Positions 14,387-21,325 of a DNA stretch of 64,000 nt are shown here, piece by piece. The position numbers were made by a program, and so were the translations under genes. Each line of letters begins with the position of its first letter. Positions within the stretch are counted from its first letter, which is position 1. This DNA is from JAJFUE01 sp039683515. GTDB taxonomy: Bacteria; Sumerlaeota; Sumerlaeia; MVZB01. The DNA is taken from contig JBDKRG010000016.1 of assembly GCA_039683515.1 (NCBI GenBank), positions 62,001 to 126,000 of the forward strand, written 5' to 3'. A model generated the notes under the pieces. That model worked only from the letters and a program-made list of their open reading frames with translations. It did no database searches and was not told the DNA's origin.

Positions 14387-16267
14387 ATGACGGCTGCGGT
14401 CCGCAACTGTATCGGCGTGGATATCGGCTCCGACTGGATCCGGGTGGCGAACATGGAATTGACCCGGCAGGGTCCCCGTATCGTGGACCTGCTGGAAGAT
14501 CGCATCGATCTCGAACCGGATCTGACCGAGGACAAGCGTTTCCAGGCCATCGCCAAGCAACTTCAGGACATGCTGAAGAAGGGCAAGGTCCGCACGCGCA
14601 ACGCCATCTTCTGCGTGCCGGGCCAGTCGGTGTTCGTGCGGCGCATCCGCCTGCCGCGCGCCAAGCCCGACCAGATGAACCGCATGGTGCGCTACGAGGC
14701 GCGCCAGCAGATCCCGTTCCCTCTGGACAAGACCATCATGGAGTACCAGGTCTTCGAAGAGGAGGGGATGAAGGAAGTCCATGTCCTGCTCGTCGCGATC
14801 AAGCGCGACTTCATCAACAACTTCATGCGTCTCGTGCGGCGCACCGGCCTGAAGGCCCTGGCGATCTCGGTCTCGTCGATCGCCCTCTATAATTTCCACG
14901 AATACAACACGTCGGGCCGGCTCTCGGGCGCCGCGGCCAAGGCCGAGGCCAAGGCCGGCGGCAACGGCAGCGGCAAGCCCGCCAAGAAGGGGCTCTCCTT
15001 CAGCCTCTTCAAGAAGAAGGCGGCGGCCCCGGCCGCCGCGGCCACCGCCGTCGCCGAGCCCGAGGCCCCCGCCATGGAGGCCGAGCCCGAGCAGATTCAG
15101 GCGTTCGTCAACTTCGGCGCCTCGCTGATGGACCTGGCGATCGCCAAGCCCGGCCCGGCGCGCATGGTCGGCTTCGTCCGCTCGGTGCCGCTGGCCGGCT
15201 CGGAGATGGACCGGGCCGTCCGCGACCGGCTCAAGCTGGAGGGGATGGCGCAGGCGCGCCAGCTCAAGGAGCACGACATCTCGATCCTGTCGGCCGAGTT
15301 CGAGAGCGACGAGGACGCCCCCAAGATCAACGTCGAGGCGAGCGAGGCGGTCACCGCCGTGGCCGACCGGATGATCAGCGAGCTGCGGCGTTCGCTCGAC
15401 TTCTACATCTCCCAGCCCGACGGTGTCGCCGTCGACAGCATCGTGCTGTCGGGCGGCCTCGTCCGCATGCGCCACTTCGTCGATTACATCGAGGAGAAGA
15501 TGGGCCTGCCGGTCGTCCAGGCCGAGCCGGTCCACGAGCAGCTGCGCATGCCCGACGCGGTGCCGGACCACTTCGAGGGGTTCGCCGTCGCCATCGGCCT
15601 GGCGCTGCAGGGCATCGGCCTGGGCCAGAACAAGATCGACTTCCTGCCGGAAGAGGTCAAGACGGTCCGCGGCCTGCAGGAGCGCAAGCTGGAGGTGGCG
15701 GGCGTCTTCGCGATGGTCCTGATGATCATCCTGATGAGCTTCAACGTCGGCCAGGACCAGGTGGCGCAGTTCAAGAGGGACATGGACGAGGCCTCGGGGC
15801 TGATCTCGCAGATGCAGGCCAACAGCGCGCAGATCGACGCCGCGATCAAGCAGCACAACGACGTGGTGGGCGCGGTCGGCTCGCTCTACCAGGTGGCGGC
15901 GATCCCGCGCGACTACCTGTTGTCGTTCATGAGCCTGATCGTCGAGCGGCGCCCGCCCGAGGTGTTGATCGACAACCTGACCCTTCGCGCCGACGGCATC
16001 GTGATCGTCACCGGCAAGGCGCGCAACGACTTCAACATCAACCAGTTCATCAGCGAGTTGCGCCAGACGGAAAACGGCGTGATCTTCGACGTCACGATCA
16101 ATGCCATGGCGCCCGACCAGACGATCGATACGCGGTTCACCACGAACATGATCACCTACACGATCACCATGAAGACCATCCCGGTCAATCTGAGCCGTAT
16201 TCGGATCGTCGGGCCGCGGCCGTTGGCATTCAGCAAGAATCCCACGCGCACGACCGGGCGGCGCTGA
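14387..16267 (+). CDS. pilM: Type IV pilus assembly protein PilM fused to PilN-like domain
   Basis: A 626-residue protein joining two proteins usually made separately. Residues 1-~440 are PilM, an actin-like ATPase of the cytoplasmic pilus ring: phosphate loop GVDIGSDWIRVA, the PilM block RLPRAKPDQMNRMVRYEARQQIPFPL, and the adenosine motif VLSGGLVRM. An Ala/Lys-rich linker (about 180-225) interrupts it. Residues ~445-620 are PilN-like: one membrane segment (VAGVFAMVLMIILMSFN), a coiled coil, then a periplasmic ferredoxin-like domain (PPEVLIDNLTLRADGIVIVTGKA). PilM normally binds the N-terminal tail of PilN, so fusion fixes the complex. The two downstream genes complete the line to the secretin. 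The Shine-Dalgarno is weak. Confidence 0.88.
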   Translation: MTAAVRNCIGVDIGSDWIRVANMELTRQGPRIVDLLEDRIDLEPDLTEDKRFQAIAKQLQDMLKKGKVRTRNAIFCVPGQSVFVRRIRLPRAKPDQMNRMVRYEARQQIPFPLDKTIMEYQVFEEEGMKEVHVLLVAIKRDFINNFMRLVRRTGLKALAISVSSIALYNFHEYNTSGRLSGAAAKAEAKAGGNGSGKPAKKGLSFSLFKKKAAAPAAAATAVAEPEAPAMEAEPEQIQAFVNFGASLMDLAIAKPGPARMVGFVRSVPLAGSEMDRAVRDRLKLEGMAQARQLKEHDISILSAEFESDEDAPKINVEASEAVTAVADRMISELRRSLDFYISQPDGVAVDSIVLSGGLVRMRHFVDYIEEKMGLPVVQAEPVHEQLRMPDAVPDHFEGFAVAIGLALQGIGLGQNKIDFLPEEVKTVRGLQERKLEVAGVFAMVLMIILMSFNVGQDQVAQFKRDMDEASGLISQMQANSAQIDAAIKQHNDVVGAVGSLYQVAAIPRDYLLSFMSLIVERRPPEVLIDNLTLRADGIVIVTGKARNDFNINQFISELRQTENGVIFDVTINAMAPDQTIDTRFTTNMITYTITMKTIPVNLSRIRIVGPRPLAFSKNPTRTTGRR

Positions 16268-16308
16268 TGCGGCGCCCGACGGGGCAACAGCCGGAGAGAG
16301 TTTGAGAC

Positions 16309-16950
16309 GTGGCCAAGCAAGCTAAAAAGACCAAAGAGCGCAAGCCCAGCAAGATCGAGATCTACGTGCGGGAGAATCCGGCGCGCGTGACGCTGATCGC
16401 CCTGGGCGTCCTCCTGCTCCTCCGCATCGGCCTGTTCATGGGGGGCGAGTCCCAGACGGCCACCCCCGTCGAGCGCCCGGTGCCGACGCCGCTGCCGACC
16501 CCGATCGTCTTCGACGATAACTTCCGCAAATTCGTGATGCCCCGGCCCGCGTTCGACAAGTCCAGCTACGAGATCCTCGCCAGCGGCAACATCTTCGACC
16601 CCAAGCAGGTGCAAGACATCGGCGGCAAGGGCAAGGCGGCCGAGGAGTTCTATCGGCAGGCGCAAAGCGCGTTCGAGAAGTACAAGCAGACCAAAAACCG
16701 CAAGGACCTGGACGACGCGGTCGAGAACGTCAACAAGGCGCTCGAGAATCTGCCGAGCCACTTCCAGGCGCGTCGTCTGCGCGACAACGAAATCAGCAAG
16801 GCCCTCGGCGTGGTCACCGGCGCCGCCAAGGCCGCGGCGCTGGCCGCGGGCAACGCGACGACGACCGGCACGGCGGCGGCGGCCACGCCGGCGCCCGGCG
16901 CGGCGCCCGAGGCGACTCCGGCGGCGGCGCCGGAGGAACCCAAGCCCTGA
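16309..16950 (+). CDS. Bitopic pilus alignment protein (PilO/PilP/GspC-like role)
   Basis: A 213-residue inner-membrane protein: basic cytosolic start (MAKQAKKTKERKPSK), one membrane segment (about 28-46, RVTLIALGVLLLLRIGLFM), a Pro/Thr linker, and the motif SGNIFDPKQVQ. A NIFDP-type motif is found where GspC and PilP contact the secretin. A short helical repeat region (about 105-155) and a 45-residue Ala/Pro/Thr tail follow. It starts with GTG at 16309 with GGAGAGAG eight bases upstream and lies 41 bases after pilM. Position and topology suggest it links PilM-PilN to the secretin; the exact family is uncertain. Confidence 0.65.
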   Translation: MAKQAKKTKERKPSKIEIYVRENPARVTLIALGVLLLLRIGLFMGGESQTATPVERPVPTPLPTPIVFDDNFRKFVMPRPAFDKSSYEILASGNIFDPKQVQDIGGKGKAAEEFYRQAQSAFEKYKQTKNRKDLDDAVENVNKALENLPSHFQARRLRDNEISKALGVVTGAAKAAALAAGNATTTGTAAAATPAPGAAPEATPAAAPEEPKP

Positions 16951-17028
16951 TTCCCGGCCACGGCCCAAGAGAGGAGAGCGTCAAAAAAACTTCCGTTGGG
17001 GTCCGGCTTTCTACGGTCCAATGGAAGC

Positions 17029-17109
17029 TTTTACTTGACAAAAAAGTGACCATCGGAGAACACCTTAGTGTAATTGCGTGGATCCATGCCCCGGCGGGGA
17101 TCCGTTTTT
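17029..17109 (+). promoter_or_regulatory. TTGACA box and attenuator-like hairpin before the secretin gene
   Basis: TTTTACTTGACA (17029-17040) contains a consensus -35, but no good -10 follows at 16-18 bases. A stem of GGAT and CCCC with GGGGATCC (17080-17103), followed by GTTTTT (17104-17109), looks like a rho-independent terminator between the linker gene and the secretin. It could lower secretin expression or separate the transcripts. Confidence 0.4.
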
Positions 17110-17172
17110 GACGAATTCGATCCTGTAGATCACTGATTTTAACAATCGCATGAGGAAGTAGGACGCGCGGCA

Positions 17173-20100
17173 ATGGAAAAAGTGTTATCGATTCGGCGGC
17201 AGATTCTCGGATGCATGCTGGCGATGATGATCCTGGCCGGCCAGGCCCGGGCCCAGGCGCCTCAACCGGTGGATCCCGAGGCGGGCAAGATCACCATCAG
17301 CACCGGCATGATGGAGCCGAGCAAGGCGACCAAGCTCAACGAGAGCCTGGAGTCGGCTGCGCGCGAATTCCGCGAGGCCAACTTCTCGGCGGCGGCCGAC
17401 TGGTATGAGGCCGCGCTCAAGCTCGACCCGACGATCACCGAGGCGCGCTCGAAGCAGTCCCTCGCCCGTCAGCTCGACCAGGCCCAGCAGGCCGCGCGCA
17501 AGGACCTGCCGGCCGGCAAGCGCGAGCGCGATCGGTTCCTCGCCAGCTCGTTCCGCACCGCGACCAAGTTCTACAACGACCAGCAGTTCGACAAGGCCAG
17601 CCAGGCGTTCTACACGATGTGGCTGACCGCGGGCGACTACCAGGGCAAGACGCTCAAGATGTACGCCGACGCCCGCAGCCGCGTCGCGCTCGGCCAGAGC
17701 GCCGCCCCCGAGGCGCCGGTCGCCGTGGCCGCCGCCCCCGCGGCGCAGAACGGCGACGCCCCGCTGGCCGCCGCCCCGGCCTCCGGCGACGCCGTCGCCA
17801 AGGCGCGCGAAGCCGCCGCGGCCGGCAAGCCCGAAGAGGCCCGCAAGGCCCTCAACGACGTCCTCGTGCGCGAGCCGCTCAACCAGCAGGCGCGCGTCGA
17901 GCTCAACAAGCTTTCCAAGCCGGTGGTCGGCACGGCCAGCCTCGCCTCGGCGACGGCCGGCTCGCCGTCGGACCCGGCGACCCAGCTCGAGGTCAGCCAC
18001 CTGCTGGCCCAGGCCGGCAAGTCGATCGACGAAGGCAAGCTCGACGAGGCCAACCGCCAGCTCGCCCGCGTCTTCGAGCTTTCCCCCGACAACCCCCAGG
18101 CCCGCGACCTCATGGCCAAGATGACCGCCAAGGGGTTCGACCCCTCCGAGCGCATCCAGGCGCTGATGGCCATCGGCGACAAGCTGATGCTCGAGAAGCG
18201 CTGGTCGGACGCCATCGCCAATTATGAGCAGGTCCTGCAGCTCGACCCGAAGCACCGCCAGGCGACGATCCAGCTGGCCAAGGCCCAGCGCGAGCAGGGC
18301 TACGCGGCCCAGGGCGAGAAGCAGCGCCAGAAGGTCGCCTCGGCCGTCGAGATCGACAGCATGCTGAAGGCGGCGCGCGCCGCCTACAACAACAAGGATC
18401 TGGCCAAGGCCCGCGAGCTGTGGACGCGCGTCATCGAGGCCGACCCGGCCAACAAGGACGCCAAGACGTGGCTCGAGGAGACCGAGCAGGCGTGGGCCGC
18501 CCAGCAGGCCACGGCCGCCGAAAAGGAGGGCCAGAAGGCGCGCTCGCTCGAGTCCGAGAAGCTCCTCAACACCCCGATCAAGATTTCCACCGACCGCGAG
18601 ATCCCGCTCTCGGATTTCATGTATCTGCTGAGCATCACGACGCCGGTCGAGCTCGAATACTACATCGCCCAGGGGGCGGACGTGCCGGTGATGGCCAACT
18701 TCACCGACAAGTCGCTGTGCTCGATCCTGGACACGGTTCTGCCGCCCAAGGGGCTGTCCTGGTCGATCAACGACAAGAACGTCATCACGATCGAGCAGAA
18801 GGTCGATATGCGCACGATGAAGCTGTCGCCGGGCCAGATGTCGCAGGTCCGCTCGCTCCTGGACCAGGGGCTGCTGCAGCAGAACGTGTGGGGGCAGGCC
18901 ACGCCGCCCTCGCCCAACGTCGAGATCAAGCTTGACGAGCGCCTCAACCTGCTGATCGTGGCCGGCTCGCCCAAGCACATCCAGGCGGTCGAAAGCTTCC
19001 TGAAGTCGGTGCCGGCCTCGGCGACCCCCGACCTCGACACCCGCATCTACAAGATCCGCCCCGACGACGCCCAGCGCATCCAGGCGCTGATCAGCACGCT
19101 GATCCAGACCGACGCCCAGAGCCCGTTCGCCCTCGAGCGCAAGGTCTTCACCCAGGGCGACGACCTGATCATCCGCGACACCCCCGAGAACCTGACCAAG
19201 ATCGAGGAGCTCCTGCTGGACAAGAAGTTCATCCAGAAGCTGGCCAACGAGGAACTCCAGATCGCCAACTACAGCCTCGTCCCGCGCGAGGTCGAGCAGA
19301 TTCAGTCCGACTACATCCAGGACTTCACGGCCCGCGTCGTCGAGGCCATCGGCACCTTCCTGTATTCGCAGGTCGGCACGGCCAAGGCCGCCGCCGAGGG
19401 CCGCCGCATGTGGTTTGACGACTCGACCCTGCAGCTGACGATCGTCGACTACCCGTCCAACCTCGACCAGGTCCGCAAGTACATCGACTCCCTGCCCGAG
19501 CTCCGCAAGGGCGACCAGCAGGACGTCATCTTCCTGCAATACGCCGAATCCGACACGCTTCAGCAGAGCCTCGAGCGCATCCTGAACCTGACGACCGGCG
19601 TCGGCGGCGGCGGCGGCGGCATCGGCCAGGAAATGAAGTTCACCCTGACCCGCGGCCAGCAGCGCGAAGTCGCCGGCGGCGCCACCTTCCGCCTGATCCG
19701 CGTCGAGCAGAACGACGTCCAGGACAAGAACGACGACACGGCCCAGATCTCGATCAACGTGCCGGGCATGGGCCCGCAGAGCACGACGGTCCAGGAACTG
19801 GAAACGCAGACCGTCAACGATTATGAAATCACGGCCGAGGACGTCCTGCCCAGCTCCGGCATCAACGGCGAGGGCCAGGCCCGCCTGTCGGTCCGCTACA
19901 TCCCGCAGATGATCGCGCAGCAGCTGCAGCAGGCGCGCACCTCGGTCATGCCGGGCGGCCAGTTCGGCGGCATGCCGAACCTGACCGGCGCCCCGGCCGA
20001 GGACCAGGGGATCACGATCAACTCCTTCACCGAGCTCAACGCCATCATCCTGCGCTTCACCAATCCCGAGCTGCACACCGAGGCCGTCAACCTCATCAAG

Positions 20101-21039
20101 CAGCTCGACAAGCCGACGCGCCAGGTCGAGATCGAGACGAAGTTCGTCGAGGTCAACGAGACCCGCGCCAAGGAATTCAGCTCCGACTTCACCTTCGACA
20201 ACTTCTCCGAGGGCAACGGCGTCGACTGGGACACGCAGTTGATCAACACCCGGTTCGCCCAGGACTCGGATGAGTTCCGCGATCCGTTCTCGCCGCTCAT
20301 CGAGGATCTCAACAGCGCGAACCTGATGAAGGGCACGACCGCGGTCAGCATGATCTTCGGCGGGTTCCCGCAGCTGAAGTGGAACCTGCGGCTGCTCGAG
20401 GCCGAGGGCATCCTGAACATCGTGAACGGCCCGCGCGTCACGGCGCTGCACGGCATCAACGCCGAGTTCCGCATCGAGCAGTACATGCCCGAGTCGCAGG
20501 GCGACCTGTTCCAGAACGACCTGGTCACGATCGACAACCCGCTGCTCGAGTCGATGAACACCAACCTCGAGCTTTCGACCCAGGACGAGACCGAGAACGA
20601 TAACATGTTGACGGCCGTCGTCCTCCAGGTGACGCCGTCGATCACGTCGGACAAGAACATCATCCTGCACCAGCTGACCGCCGAAATCCTGGATCTGGAC
20701 CAGAACATCGGCTCGCTGGCGGTCCCCGACGTCGCCGAGCCCGAAAACGTCACGCAGACCAACTACTACAACGGGCAGATCGCGCCGCAGGCGGTCGTCA
20801 ACCAGGGCCTGTATTCGCTCAAGCGCAAGAAGATCATCACCGACGCCCGCATCTCCAACGGCGGCACGATCGTGCTGGGCGGCTGGACCGGCGAGCGTTC
20901 GACCGAGGACACGAGCGGCATCCCGGTGCTGCGCAACATGCCTTATCTCGGCAAGCTCCTCTTCAGCCGCGCCCAGCGCAACCGCAGCCGCACGACGCTG
21001 CTGATCTTCCTGACCGGCTGGATTGTCAACCCGGAATAA
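17173..21039 (+). CDS. TPR-containing type IV pilus/type II secretin
   Basis: A 1288-residue outer-membrane secretin, far longer than PilQ or GspD (about 600-750). A signal peptide ends at ARA-QA (about residue 28). Residues ~45-430 are TPR-like repeats (FSAAADWYEAALKLDPT; WSDAIANYEQVLQLDPKHRQA) that may assist assembly in place of a separate pilotin. An STN/N0-type domain (about 465-540) and several N1-type ring domains follow. The secretin pore domain occupies about 970-1288: RQVEIETKFVEVNE, VTALHG, LQVTPSIT, and the hallmark GGTIVLGGWTGERST...GIPVLRNMPYLGKLLF. It is the outer end of the PilM-PilN-linker-secretin set. A 19-bp hairpin lies just after the gene. Confidence 0.92.
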   Translation: MEKVLSIRRQILGCMLAMMILAGQARAQAPQPVDPEAGKITISTGMMEPSKATKLNESLESAAREFREANFSAAADWYEAALKLDPTITEARSKQSLARQLDQAQQAARKDLPAGKRERDRFLASSFRTATKFYNDQQFDKASQAFYTMWLTAGDYQGKTLKMYADARSRVALGQSAAPEAPVAVAAAPAAQNGDAPLAAAPASGDAVAKAREAAAAGKPEEARKALNDVLVREPLNQQARVELNKLSKPVVGTASLASATAGSPSDPATQLEVSHLLAQAGKSIDEGKLDEANRQLARVFELSPDNPQARDLMAKMTAKGFDPSERIQALMAIGDKLMLEKRWSDAIANYEQVLQLDPKHRQATIQLAKAQREQGYAAQGEKQRQKVASAVEIDSMLKAARAAYNNKDLAKARELWTRVIEADPANKDAKTWLEETEQAWAAQQATAAEKEGQKARSLESEKLLNTPIKISTDREIPLSDFMYLLSITTPVELEYYIAQGADVPVMANFTDKSLCSILDTVLPPKGLSWSINDKNVITIEQKVDMRTMKLSPGQMSQVRSLLDQGLLQQNVWGQATPPSPNVEIKLDERLNLLIVAGSPKHIQAVESFLKSVPASATPDLDTRIYKIRPDDAQRIQALISTLIQTDAQSPFALERKVFTQGDDLIIRDTPENLTKIEELLLDKKFIQKLANEELQIANYSLVPREVEQIQSDYIQDFTARVVEAIGTFLYSQVGTAKAAAEGRRMWFDDSTLQLTIVDYPSNLDQVRKYIDSLPELRKGDQQDVIFLQYAESDTLQQSLERILNLTTGVGGGGGGIGQEMKFTLTRGQQREVAGGATFRLIRVEQNDVQDKNDDTAQISINVPGMGPQSTTVQELETQTVNDYEITAEDVLPSSGINGEGQARLSVRYIPQMIAQQLQQARTSVMPGGQFGGMPNLTGAPAEDQGITINSFTELNAIILRFTNPELHTEAVNLIKQLDKPTRQVEIETKFVEVNETRAKEFSSDFTFDNFSEGNGVDWDTQLINTRFAQDSDEFRDPFSPLIEDLNSANLMKGTTAVSMIFGGFPQLKWNLRLLEAEGILNIVNGPRVTALHGINAEFRIEQYMPESQGDLFQNDLVTIDNPLLESMNTNLELSTQDETENDNMLTAVVLQVTPSITSDKNIILHQLTAEILDLDQNIGSLAVPDVAEPENVTQTNYYNGQIAPQAVVNQGLYSLKRKKIITDARISNGGTIVLGGWTGERSTEDTSGIPVLRNMPYLGKLLFSRAQRNRSRTTLLIFLTGWIVNPE

Positions 21040-21068
21040 TCCGGCTGCCCGGCCCGACCAGTCCCGAG

Positions 21069-21110
21069 CGCCGAATCCTGAACGCTGGCCGCAGCGTTCA
21101 GGATTCGGCG
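21069..21110 (+). terminator. 19-bp perfect hairpin after the secretin gene
   Basis: CGCCGAATCCTGAACGCTG (21069-21087) and its exact complement (21092-21110) enclose a four-base loop, 30 bases past the secretin stop. There is no T-tract, so it may act as a transcript end stabiliser or as a Rho-assisted terminator. Confidence 0.65.
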
Positions 21111-21325
21111 GCCATATGCGCCTCGCGCGCCATTCCCGACGCCCTGTCTTGTGCGATCGTGAGTTGACGGATCGAGAATGCGCGGCATCCAGGATGTCGC
21201 GCGGCCAATGGACGGAACGCGATCGGATCGATTGCGATTCCGGCCTTCGCCAAGGCTTCGGCCGGCAAGACGAGCGCGCCCACGGGCACGACAAACAAGC
21301 GCCAATCGGCACGACGAACCCAGCA
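21111..21325. other. Spacer before polA with a palindromic repeat
   Basis: It contains a GCCTTCGCCAAGGCTTCGGC palindrome (about 21243-21267), of a kind that recurs in repeat-rich genomes. On the minus strand an open frame (about 21320 to 21098) reads a short protein-like stretch but has no convincing start, and its centre is the palindrome. It is therefore not called as a gene. Confidence 0.4.

Noticed and set aside
17035..17075. Full promoter for the secretin gene
   Set aside because: Although TTGACA is perfect, no acceptable -10 occurs at 16-18 bases; TGTAAT is 28 bases away.
21098..21320. Minus-strand open frame with protein-like sequence before polA
   Set aside because: No plausible start codon and its centre is translated from a GCCTTCGCCAAGGCTTCGGC palindrome.
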